Shown: positions 1-18,841 of the stretch, piece after piece
Layout of the letters: each line of letters opens with the position of its first letter
How positions within the stretch are numbered: the stretch's first letter is position 1
Assembly: GCF_958295425.1 (NCBI RefSeq)
Contig: NC_081150.1
Span: forward strand, 6,385,001 to 6,449,000
Source of the DNA: Solea solea
Lineage: Eukaryota; Chordata; Actinopteri; Pleuronectiformes; Soleidae
Length of the DNA stretch: 64,000 nt
Reading direction: 5' to 3'
Program-made: the position numbers and the translations under genes
Notes under the pieces: generated by a model
The model's input: only the letters and a program-made list of their open reading frames with translations
Databases searched by the model: none
Told to the model about the DNA's origin: nothing

Positions 1-2605
1 TGTACAAAAGAATTATGAGCAAGTCAAATATTTCAAAATTTAAAGACAAGCTTACCAGTATTTCATGGGATGACCTTTATGAGGAAAATAATGCTGAGTG
101 TGCATACAAATATTTTATGAAAGTTATTAGTTTTAGCTTTGATGAATGTTTCCCAATCGGAAGTTCTACCAGGAAATACAGTCAAGATTCAAATAAGCCC
201 TGGTTTACAGCTGATTTGTTGAAATTGTTGAGGAAAAAGAATAAACTATACAGAAAATACCTCTCAAATCTCACTCCCCTTAGCCATTGCGTTTATAAAT
301 CCTATAGAAATAAATATATTCATTCCATTAGATCTGCAAAAAAGAAATATTATAGTGAAAAATTTAATAGATGTTCAAACAATATCAAAACCACATGGAA
401 AGTGATAAATCAGCTGTTGCAAAGAGAAAAAACTGCCCCAGAGCTACCTTCTGTCTTTTTGGATGGTGAACATTCTCTTAAAAATCCATTTGATATAGCT
501 CAAAAATTTAATGACTTTTTTGTCAATATTGGTTATGAATTAGCTAATAAAATATCTGTATGCCATGGTAACCCACTGGATTTTATCCCTAGACAGTTTC
601 CTATTATTTCTTATTTTGAGTCCCCTGATATTCAAGAAATAAGTGACATAATTGATGAACTAAAAATATCTTCAGCCGGTCATGACAACATTACTCCATT
701 CCTTGTCAAACAGGTGAAACAGTCAATACTGCAGCCACTTGCTCACATATTTTCTCTGTCTATGAAAACAGGTGTTGTACCAGAGGATTTAAAAGTTGCC
801 AAAGTGATCCCTCTGTTTAAAGCTGATGATCCTTGTTGTTTTAATAATTATAGACCCATATCTATTTTGCCATGTTTTTCAAAAATATTAGAAAAAATTA
901 TTTACAAGAGGATTCTTTCTCATTTAGATTCTAATTTAATTCTTTACAAACACCAGTATGGTTTCCGGAAAAAACACTCCACTTATATGGCTCTGCTTCA
1001 CCTGATTGACAAAGTTACTTCTGCACTTGAAAATAATGAATTTACCTGTAGTATTTTCCTAGACTTTTCAAAAGCTTTTGATACAGTTAACCATCATATT
1101 TTACTTGAAAAGATGTATAAATACGGTTTTCATGATACTACACACAAATGGTTAAAAAATTATGTTTCCAACAGAAGTCAGTATGTTTGTGTTAAGGGTT
1201 GCTATTCTAACAAGGCCAGACTACTCTGTGGGGTTCCGCAGGGATCCATTCTGGGACCATTATTGTTTCTTATATACATTAATGATTTGTCTAATGTCTC
1301 TAATATCCTTTCTCCAATAATGTTTGCAGATGACACAACTCTTGTTCTTTCTCATTCAAATTTCAGTTCACTGATTAAGGATGCAAATGTTGGTTTAACT
1401 GCCTACGCTACCTGGTTCAGACTAAACAAATTATCTTTGAATATAAAAAAATCTAACTTTATCATTTTCAGTGGTAAAAAATCATATTCTAAGGATTTAT
1501 CTAAAATTTCAATTGAGTCTGTTGAGATCCCTCAAGTGTCATCTACAAGATTCCTGGGAATCATTGTTGATGAGAGTTTGAGCTGGAAAGAACAAACTGA
1601 CTGGGTTAGTAGAAAAATAAATAAATCTATTGGTATAATTAGAAGGATCAGTCAGCTTGTCACCACAAACTGTCAACAGATTCTATATTACAGTTTAATT
1701 TATCCCTATCTTTCATATTGTAATATAGTTTGGGCAAGTACTTTTTCCAGTACTCTCAACAAAATTTTGGTCCTCCAGAAACGTTTTGTTAGAATTGCAA
1801 CTCGATCAGAGTCACATACACCATCTGCTCCTTTATTTCAAAAACTACAAATTCTTACTATTTTTAACATTAATATTTTTCAAATATGTGTTTTTATGTA
1901 TAACATACAGTCAAGTGAAGGGAATATTCCTGAGCATTTCAAGACGTATTTTAAAACAAATTCACAGGTTCATTCCTACTCAACTCGTCAATCCTCAGAT
2001 TTTCATCTTCCGAAATTTCTTACCTGCAGAGGTCAATTTTCAATAAGATTTAGGGGTACTAAATTGTGGAATGACTATTCCCATCTGGCAAAAAACTGTT
2101 CCACAAAATTATACAAAAGACACTTAAAAGATTATTTAACGGTTGTTTTGTAATTTGCTTTCTTTCATGTGTTGTTGTTCATATCTCTGTGTCTTATTTT
2201 TGGTTCACACATGCCAAAGAAATCAATAATTTAGGGGTATAAACCAATATTTCCCTCATGGAGACACACACATAGATTCACACTCGCATACATTACACAC
2301 TCATACTTTTGTTTTTACATTAATGTTTGTTTGTTTTTATTATTGGTTTGTTTTTTGTTATTATATATAATTTGTGATTATTAGTTTGTTGTCACTTTTA
2401 TATAGTTAGATGATTCTTTTGTATGTTAATTTTGTGTTTTTCTTTTAAATATTGTCAAATTTCAACATTATTTAGGTAGAGGCTTCAAATAAGCCCACTA
2501 GGCTTTCTGCCTCTTCCTGCACTGTATGTTACTTTGTATTATTTGTCAATCTTATATTTTTCTTTTTAACTGTGCAAAATAAAAATAAACAAATAAACAA
2601 AATAA
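1..2605 (+). mobile_element. Non-LTR retrotransposon (LINE), Jockey/CR1/L2-like, cut by the window edge
   Basis: The element reads on the plus strand. It starts before the window, because the frame is open to the first base. It contains an intact reverse transcriptase frame (separate entry), about 450 bases of AT-rich 3' untranslated sequence, and an A-rich simple tail of AAATA/ACAAATA-type units around 2574-2605, where I place the 3' end. No long terminal repeats are visible. The RT motifs fit the large Jockey/CR1/L2 group; I did not assign a clade. It probably lies antisense in an mmut intron, since mmut coding exons resume at 3619 on the other strand. The lack of stops or frameshifts over more than 2 kb suggests a recent insertion. 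Confidence 0.85.
15..2153 (+). CDS. Retrotransposon reverse transcriptase (3' part of the LINE polyprotein)
   Basis: The 712 codons visible from the first Met are uninterrupted, and the frame stays open upstream to base 1, so this Met is probably internal and the endonuclease domain lies outside. Canonical RT blocks appear in order: NNYRPISILP, HQYGFRKKHST, the first catalytic block IFLDFSKAFDTVNH, GVPQGSILGPLLF, the catalytic FADDTTL with two aspartates, and FLGIIVDESLSW in the thumb region. The protein would reverse-transcribe the element RNA at a nicked genomic target. The C-terminal part after the thumb, roughly 200 residues, shows no zinc knuckle I recognise. Base composition is AT-rich, unlike the host exons nearby. 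Confidence 0.9.
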   Translation: MSKSNISKFKDKLTSISWDDLYEENNAECAYKYFMKVISFSFDECFPIGSSTRKYSQDSNKPWFTADLLKLLRKKNKLYRKYLSNLTPLSHCVYKSYRNKYIHSIRSAKKKYYSEKFNRCSNNIKTTWKVINQLLQREKTAPELPSVFLDGEHSLKNPFDIAQKFNDFFVNIGYELANKISVCHGNPLDFIPRQFPIISYFESPDIQEISDIIDELKISSAGHDNITPFLVKQVKQSILQPLAHIFSLSMKTGVVPEDLKVAKVIPLFKADDPCCFNNYRPISILPCFSKILEKIIYKRILSHLDSNLILYKHQYGFRKKHSTYMALLHLIDKVTSALENNEFTCSIFLDFSKAFDTVNHHILLEKMYKYGFHDTTHKWLKNYVSNRSQYVCVKGCYSNKARLLCGVPQGSILGPLLFLIYINDLSNVSNILSPIMFADDTTLVLSHSNFSSLIKDANVGLTAYATWFRLNKLSLNIKKSNFIIFSGKKSYSKDLSKISIESVEIPQVSSTRFLGIIVDESLSWKEQTDWVSRKINKSIGIIRRISQLVTTNCQQILYYSLIYPYLSYCNIVWASTFSSTLNKILVLQKRFVRIATRSESHTPSAPLFQKLQILTIFNINIFQICVFMYNIQSSEGNIPEHFKTYFKTNSQVHSYSTRQSSDFHLPKFLTCRGQFSIRFRGTKLWNDYSHLAKNCSTKLYKRHLKDYLTVVL

Positions 2606-3618
2606 GCTGTACAATAAAGTTTTCTTTTCTTTTTATTTGAAGAAGAAAACTTCCAACGTTCACACAATGCCAATACACTGAAAGTCCAACAGTATGACAC
2701 TGTGACGTCATTACAGTCTTTGTGCAAACCCAAAGGCAAGCATCATTATTAAATCGAAGAAATGTCATTACAATTGGCTGTAGAGATAGCAGCTTAGGGT
2801 GGAAAACGTCCATTTCACATGGATGAGTGACATGTTTAAATTGATTGAGACCGTCTCAGTCTGTGAGGCTCAGGAAAGAGGTCAAGCTGAATAAACCAAG
2901 AGGTTCCTCAGAGCAGCATGTAACTGTTATTAGGTAAGAAATTGAAAAGCAGTCAGTGCAGGGGCTGAATGGTATGTGAAAAGGACATAATGGAAGTAAG
3001 ATGTAATGGACAGGAAAGGACTGAGGACGGTGCTGAGGTGAAATACTGTAATTATGCTACTGACAAAAAAAGTATTTTTATAGAACATCAACTCCACAGA
3101 AAATGGAACCAAAAAGATTTACATGTACATACACATATACATGCACATACATATATACATGATTTTACTACACATATATTACTGTTACATATAACAGTAA
3201 TGGTATGTCTGCTGTTCACAAGTTACAGTGTAATCCAACATATTACTACTGTTTCAAGTATACGTCCTTGTTTTTATTGGGAAAATACACTAGATGTAAT
3301 TACCATGTGGGGTTTATCAAAAAGTAATATAACAAGTAGTGCAAGGAATTATATTACATTATATGATATTATATTATGTTAGACACTTTGCATCTGACTT
3401 AAGCCTTATGCTAGTTCAATCTGCAAGTCCCATCTGCTGGTTCAACAAATAAAGGCAATGTTATTTGTTTGCCAGTTAAATGCCACTTAATATGCAATGC
3501 TCAAACATACGCAGTGTTTATGAAATATTCCACAGTGAAAATCACCACAGATGGCATAGCTTTATTTATGTAGGTTCTATTTATACACTATATAATGTGT
3601 GTGTGTTGGGGATTGTAC
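2606..3618. other. Non-coding stretch, presumed mmut intron 4
   Basis: No coding exon is recognisable on either strand. The stretch is AT-rich, with a run of ACAT/ATAC-type simple sequence around 3120-3170. It lies between the LINE tail and the last visible mmut exon, so it is read as intron. Confidence 0.5.
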
Positions 3619-4813
3619 CTTGGGGCAAACTCATCGATGTTTAAGCCCGCTTTCAGGCCTGTGCGGCAGTACTCAAGGCCGTCAGCAATGGTGTAGGCCA
3701 CTTCCAGGATGGCATCAGCTCCAGCCTCCTGAAGATGGTATCCACTGATGGATATTGAGTTGAACTTAGGCATGTGCTGTGAACGTGATCAAGTTAGTAA
3801 ATCAAAACACTTCTTGACTTACAGTTTTCCAATACAGTTCAATTAAATGCAAATGAAGAGGTAACACTCAGCATGTACATACCTTGGAGGTGTAGGCAAA
3901 GATGTCTGCAATGGCATGCATAGAAGGTTCCGGGGGGAAAATATAGGTGTTGCGTACCATGAACTCCTTCAAAATGTCATTCTGAATTGTGCCTGTTAGC
4001 TTGGCTTTGGGCACATCCTGCTCCTCTCCAGCCACAATAAACATAGCCAACACAGGAATAACTGCCCCATTCATTGTCATTGAAACAGACATCTTCTCCA
4101 GTGGTATTCCATCAAAAAGCAACTTCATGTCCTCAACTGTATCTATGGCAACTCCAGCCATGCCAACGTCTCCGTGGACACGGGGGTTATCTGAATCATA
4201 ACCACGGTGTGTTGGGAGGTCAAAGGCCACAGAAAGACCCTGCTGTCCAGCTGAAAGGCAAGAGTGGATAAGCAGTCAAACTGATGAGGCCAATGTGCAC
4301 ATTAAACACAGCAAATAAAACACATACAGGCCGTTTTAGTTGCATTACCACAACAACTGGAATAGCATAACATCACTGAAATATTTACAGAGACAATAGC
4401 AGAGAATGATTAAATCTACCTTTAATGTTATCTTTATAGAACTTGTTGCTTTCCTCCACAGTGCTAAAGCCAGCATACTGCCTGATAGTCCATGGTCTGT
4501 ATGTGTACATAGTGGGATAGGGTCCTCTAGTATATGGAAACACTCCTGGCAATTCATCAGCACCAGCAGCTGAGTCTACTTTAGTGTATACAGGCTTGAT
4601 GTTGATACCCTCTGGCGTGTGCCAGATCAGGTCCTCTGGGTTCTTCCCTTTGAGCTGTTTCTTAGCCAGACTGGCCCATTCTGAATGCAGCTCAGCCTGG
4701 TCCTGCCTTGGTGTGGAATTGTGGATCAAACAGCGGTGCACCTGGCCTGAGACAGAAGCTCTAACCAGGCGCCGCGCAGCAAGTGCTGCACACGCTCTCC
4801 GTGCTGTCAGCAT
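3619..4813 (-). CDS. mmut: Methylmalonyl-CoA mutase, mitochondrial (first three coding exons; 3' part outside the window)
   Basis: The enzyme is an adenosylcobalamin-dependent matrix mutase that converts methylmalonyl-CoA to succinyl-CoA in propionate, odd-chain fatty acid and branched amino acid catabolism. Coding exons are 4813-4420, 4250-3883 and 3776-3619, all GT-AG, with phases that join correctly (920 nt, 306 codons plus 2). The start is the ATG at 4813, which opens an Arg/Ala-rich, acid-poor leader ([20 protein letters not shown]) typical of mitochondrial import. Family blocks follow: [57 protein letters not shown] and [17 protein letters not shown]. Tyr113 in RQYAGF aligns with the radical-stabilising active-site tyrosine. 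The visible part is the N-terminal portion of the substrate barrel. The other ~60% of a ~750-residue family protein, including the B12-binding domain, must lie left of the window beyond the LINE. Confidence 0.96.
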
Positions 4814-5870
4814 ACTTCGTGTTGGCTCAGTCAGACGCACATGGATCACCTGTGAAAGTACATGTTTTGTTTGTTATTGGTAATATAATGCACCTGGACA
4901 TATAAAGGAGAAAATGGCACAACCAACAAGAGAGAAATTCCAGTGTTGTTTCCCTGCTCACAAACACCCTCTACAGTTTATTTTGAAGGTTAAATGTATT
5001 ATAATAAGTATTATTTATGAATAATACTTATAATAATAATAATAATTTAATTGATACAGAACTTTTCAAAACAAGGTTACAAAGTGCTTTACAAAATGAC
5101 AATAGAAAAAATTGAGAAACATCCTGAAAACCAGTAGATTACTATTTAAAAATATAAAACTGTGACCAAATTAAAGCTCACGTAAAAACAAATTAAGTAA
5201 GTAAAATAAGTTTTAACTTTTAAATCAACTATTTAACATGACAACATGACATGACTTGAAATAGTCAAACCGTCACTGAGTGTGGCGCTATTTACATTAC
5301 GGTGCGGTAACTTTTAACAACTGGAGAAACCTACAAATACAACTTAATCTAAGAACTGATTCGATTTCACTATAACCGTGGGCATAACTCATAGACGTTT
5401 GTCATGTTTAACATTACACAGTGTTAAAGTGACGCTTCACGGATGACACTGGAAATTAAAGCTACCTTTTAGCGGTGTGCCTCGATGAGCAAACAGTGAC
5501 AACAAACAAGGAAAAACACGAACGCGATTTTAGGACGACACAACGGAAGACAGTGATTAAAACTATACTAATGCTTGGTTAAAGGGATAAAACTTGCAGG
5601 TTCATGTTAGAAAACACCTGTGTATCATTTTGTTTTGACTAGCTGCTAAGCAATTGCTAGCTAACAACAGCCGTTGGTGTGCTGGAGGTTTCAGCACGAG
5701 GAACCAAAACAAAGGCTGTAAACATGACAATCGCTTATTTTATGGCGCTTGTTCTAACACATTTTAGGATATTTTTCTGACCTTGTCGTCGGTTATGTTC
5801 TTTTGGAATGACAATAGGCGTGTGTCCGTTTACCCAATGGAGTTTCGTGACATTAAGAGTCGGCCAATAG
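4814..5870 (-). other. mmut: mmut 5' UTR end, intron 1 and candidate leader exon
   Basis: A splice acceptor (TTTCACAG) at 4850-4851 shows that the first coding exon begins at 4849 with a short 5' UTR, so at least one leader exon lies further up. Candidate donors on the minus strand are AAAAG|GTAGCT, ending an exon at 5466, and ACAAG|GTCAGA near 5783; I cannot choose between them. A minimal upstream ORF (ATG TGC GTC TGA) starts at 4842 in the leader. The intron has an AT-rich segment at 5020-5110 resembling a degraded dispersed fish repeat. Confidence 0.5.
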
Positions 5871-5925
5871 CGAGTTACATTCAGAGGAACGACTTTCTTC
5901 GACCTGCGACACCGGAAGTAAACTC
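5830..5925 (-). promoter_or_regulatory. mmut: Candidate mmut promoter with two CCAAT boxes and an ETS-type site
   Basis: CCAAT lies at 5834-5838 and again at 5864-5868, 30 bases apart. An ETS-type core CCGGAAGT lies at 5912-5919. No TATA box is evident. This arrangement is typical of housekeeping promoters, and the position is just upstream of the candidate mmut leader exons. Assignment to mmut rather than to an unseen plus-strand transcript is inference. Confidence 0.4.
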
Positions 5926-6198
5926 AACAACAGCAAAGATTGTTGACTCTTGTAGAGATAACCTATGTTCACCACTACACTACATTTGCACGATAACGTG
6001 ATATAACTTATTACTTTGGAGTAAATGGTAACGTGTTTTGCTATTCGGTATGTATGGCAATGTTTGTTCAAATACCCTGTGTACGTTTGTAGGTCTATAT
6101 ATTTTTGTAAACGAATTTTTTTTTCTTTAGTCATTGTTCATCATTTATTGATTATATTTATTTTCTTTTTCATATGCTGATCAATTTTCCAATTAAAA

Positions 6199-6540
6199 AG
6201 TGAGAATATTGGACTTTTAACTCAAATTTCTCAAACAGTGTACAGTAAAAAATGTCTGTATGCTATTTTTTGTTACAATTTGCAGTATGCTGGTGGTCAT
6301 AGATGTCCTGAACACAACCAAGTAAGTCCTTGTCAGAACCTATGGAAAATGTAGTTTTTATCTTAACATTGACATTTTTTCGAGTGGACAAGTGTGAATA
6401 TGGGACGTTTAACTTGAAATTTCTCTAAATGTTTACAATAAAAAAATATCTGATATTCAGTACAGTAGAAGATATCAATGTGCTGAATACAGCCATTTTT
6501 ATTCAGAACCTTTCGAGAACTCTCTTTACAAAGTTGCTAA
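6199..6540. repeat. Imperfect tandem duplication, period about 192 bp
   Basis: A segment starting near 6199 (GTGAGAATATTGGAC, TTTAACTCAAATTTCTC, a TACAGTAAAAAAT block, then TCAGAACCTATGGAAAATG) recurs in diverged form from about 6391 (GTGTGAATATGGGAC, TTTAACTTGAAATTTCTC, TACAATAAAAAAAT, TCAGAACCTTTCGAGAA). A short related stretch (AAGTGTGAATATCTGGCATTTAA) appears near 9541. I read it as a degenerate dispersed repeat in the mmut-fkbp1b spacer. Confidence 0.5.
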
Positions 6541-7546
6541 AAGTCCAGTTATTAGGTCTCTGAAACATAGCTGTGAGGATTTTCATTATTTTTCCCATTC
6601 AACCACAATGTGATTTCAAATGTGCACTCAGAGATACTGTGCTCTCAGTGTTTTTATTGTTTTAAAACCAGATGTCGATGCCCTTACAAATCAGCCTGAG
6701 TCATTGGATCACAGGCTTTTAACCATAAAAGCCTACATTTGTTGGACGATACATCTTATAAGAAACAGACAGTCTGCGCAATGCATTAACATAGTAATTC
6801 ACAGTACACTTTCCTCTGCAGGCGGGGACTTATGCAATTCACCACTAGGAGGTGATGTTTGCCCAAAGGCCCCTGCCATGGTTTCCGTTCCCTTCCCTCA
6901 GTCAATCACAGTCACAAATAACACACAGTACATGCCATTTTTATTCAAGGGTTGGTCAATAAACTGTCACAGCAGTAGCAATGGCTCTTACAGTGTTCTG
7001 TACAGTATTGAATTGGGTTAGATTGGATATTGTACACTTGCAGTCATCGTTTATGAGGGATATAAAATATACTAAACATAGCAACACCATTCAGAGCATT
7101 TAGCAGGACGAACCTTAACCAAAGTGGCAATGCAGACAGTGGTACATAATGCCCAGTCAATACACAGAGCATAAGTAATTTACTTTGAACACATGTACTC
7201 TGTTGTTAAAACTGTAAGGCATGTTTTGATTGCAGTGTAGTACAGCATTTCATCAGATGACTGATTTTATCTTGGTTCAACAAAATTTACAACTTCATAC
7301 GGCATTGAACAAAAAAAGCACCTCAAACAAACGAACCAAACATGGTGTGTGTTAAAGTCTTTCTTTCAGTGTGCATTTATGACACGATGGCAACAAAGCA
7401 GCAGTAAACATCTTTAGTATTGAACGAAAGAAGACTGTAGAAATCATAGAGGAGTGAGTGGATGGTGCGAGACAGCGCCCTGTGGAAACAGGCTGTAGCG
7501 AATGCAAACTCATTAACCTTTGGCCTTCTTATTTTCATACCACGCA
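6541..7546 (-). other. fkbp1b: Spacer and fkbp1b 3' untranslated region
   Basis: There is no protein-coding feature. Minus-strand AATAAA signals (TTTATT on the plus strand) occur near 6494, 6650 and 6939, so the fkbp1b 3' UTR probably ends somewhere between 6480 and 6930. The exact end cannot be decided from sequence alone. Confidence 0.4.
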
Positions 7547-16572
<9,026 letters not shown>

Positions 16573-17940
16573 GTTTGTGCTTCTTTATAGATTAACTCTG
16601 AAACATGCAGCCTAAAAAACCTTCGGACGACCAGTGTTAACCGATTTGCGGCTACAAGTCGGGCTGTTATCGGTGGAAACCATGCATTCAGCGTACAGCA
16701 CCGACCCGAAGCTGCTGCCGCTGTAGCCAAACTGGGGTTGCCAGATCTGCACGACAAAAGCTGCCCAGAGGCAACAAAGTCAACAAAACAATTACATAGT
16801 TACTACTAGTAACAACAAAACAGAAAGATATCTACAAAGATAAAGACATCTACATTCACCGTGACAACATTATAAGCAGTTTACCCATTTAACCAGTCTT
16901 AGTCTTAAGTCTTAGAATGCCTTTTTTATAATTATGCAGAGATCTCTAACTTTTTTTGCTTGCCCCTTTCCTCCTCCAATCTCTGCCTGAATGACAAAGT
17001 TACATTAAAAGTCGTTGTCAATTATTATGAGGTGTACTGTGCATTAGCTGAAAAAAAAATCGTTAAAATAACTTCTGGATACATATGACATTCAAGCACT
17101 TTAGTATAAATAGGCTATGTAATGTAATTATTTAAACGAACAATATGCTTTCACAGCAGAAACAACTCATTGACTGGAACTATTTAAAGTTTTTAATGTC
17201 ATTGGTTTCATTTGTTTGGAATACCTTGGAAAAATATGTCACCTCTGTTACTGAGCAAAAGAAAATGCAAGGAAAATATTCTTGACTGTTGTCTGTGTTT
17301 GTTAGTGAAGAAGGATTGTCATCAAATTCCACAGTTTATAGAATCTTAAAAGGTTGAACTGTATGAAAACCTTTTGTGAATAGTCTGCACTAAAATGATA
17401 CATCTTACCTCCCTAAATGTTTTAAATGTTGTGTGCCATTATGTTTAATTTTGTTTTGTAAATGTCGCAATTCATTTAACAGAGGAAAGACAGACGTCTA
17501 CCTGCTGTTGAAAAACAAGTCACTGTTATTCAGAGTACATTTTACATTAGCTACATTTATTATAGTAATATTACTTTTATCTGAGTAAAATATTTCAGTT
17601 CTCTTTCTGGTGTTGTCACGTAAACACGTCAACTCAAAGCTGACATTAAATACTATACTAAGTATTTAGATTCTCCGGGAAAACAGCGGACCTGGCAACC
17701 TCAAAGACAGCAAAGATATTTTCTATTCAGAGTCACAGTGGAGATCAGCAACTTCACCACGCATACTGTCTTCAGCCTGGTAACCGCCGTATGTGCACGT
17801 ATAGTGCCGTATAGTCTTAAGACTATTCTATTTTTGTATCCCTGATAAAGAATATCAAAATGTTTGAGTTATCTTACATTAAATAGCACTTACAAACGTA
17901 AACAAGGACCCAATGCGGCCAAAGCGTTAAAAACGGTTCA
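16573..17940. other. fkbp1b 5' region and fkbp1b-wdcp intergenic spacer
   Basis: The spacer separates the divergent genes fkbp1b (-) and wdcp (+). The first ~200 bases upstream of the fkbp1b ATG are moderately CpG-rich and probably contain its 5' UTR and promoter, but no TATA or clear initiator can be assigned. The remainder is AT-rich with no recognised gene. Confidence 0.5.
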
Positions 17941-17950
17941 GTTACATCCG

Positions 17951-18023
17951 AACTACATATCCCACAATGCACTGTTGCGGTTATCTCTGCTTCAAAAAAA
18001 AAAGAAGTTATCTCTGCTTCCGG
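17951..18023 (+). promoter_or_regulatory. wdcp: Candidate wdcp promoter with a ZNF143-type site
   Basis: AACTACATATCCCACAATGC at 17951-17970 closely matches the ZNF143/Staf consensus ACTACAnnTCCCAnnATGC, a common site in vertebrate promoters. A 13-base direct repeat (TTATCTCTGCTTC) follows twice, at about 17981 and 18007. The second copy runs into CTTCCGG (18017-18023), an ETS-type core. The region lies about 100-150 bases upstream of the proposed wdcp leader-exon donor at 18140. Assignment to wdcp is by position. Confidence 0.55.
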
Positions 18024-18039
18024 GTCAAATAAACCGAAC

Positions 18040-18140
18040 ATTTCCTTGTGTTTAGACCGGCAAAACGTGACATTTAAGATGGTAAACTCGCTTTTAAAGG
18101 TTCACACGGATTCTTCGTGAGATGCTTGTGGTATTTGAAG
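18040..18140 (+). other. wdcp: Proposed wdcp non-coding leader exon with two upstream ATGs
   Basis: A good donor, TTGAAG|GTAGGT, at 18140/18141 pairs with the acceptor directly in front of the wdcp ATG. A 13-residue upstream ORF (18079-18120) is contained in the exon. A second ATG at 18122 would read across the splice junction in another frame and overlap the wdcp start. The 5' limit is uncertain. Confidence 0.45.
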
Positions 18141-18841
18141 GTAGGTGTGCTTTAGAAATGCATGTTTGTACACGTTGTATGCGCCTATTATTAGTTAGCT
18201 CTCTAAATAAACATGGCTAACTAAATGCATGTAAACAAGTCATTTCCACTGTGTGTGAATTCAATTAAAAAGGCGCTTATCATACTTGCTGAGTTACTGT
18301 TACCCTTATTGATTAATTAGTATGAATTAAAGCTGCATGTGAGCACAAATGTATTATATTATTGTATGTCACTTCTAATATAGTAAACTCGTGTTAATGT
18401 TAAACGCATGTCATTTTAAATAAACCTGTGTGTTTTGTTTTATTCCATTTGGATGAGGAAAGTGCACAAGAGCTTATTTAATGTAATTATCTCAGTTTCA
18501 GCAGGTATTTAAGAGTAACTGTTGTGCTGACTGAGACACTTCTGCTCCACATATACAGTTGTTAATGCTCTGGGGTCCAAACTCGACATGGGTGTTGTTA
18601 AGGTCATTCAGGCATAAGCAGCTATAAGTCGTCACCACTGCCTCAGCTCAGGCAGAGGGGATTAAGGCACGTACTTGGAGGGAGACACGAGAGAGGCTTT
18701 TACTGTTCTTATTCTGCATAGGTAGCTATAGCTATTCCTGTGCAGGACCAATCAGATTAGACACAGGTCTCTTATCAATGTTAACTGTCCAAGTCTGATA
18801 TTTTCTTTCCTTTATTGTTCCTCCTCTCCATACCTGCCAAG

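Noticed and set aside
4385..4849. Using the GTG at 4849 as the mmut start
   Set aside because: It is the first base of the exon after a clear acceptor, and the ATG at 4813 opens a good mitochondrial leader.
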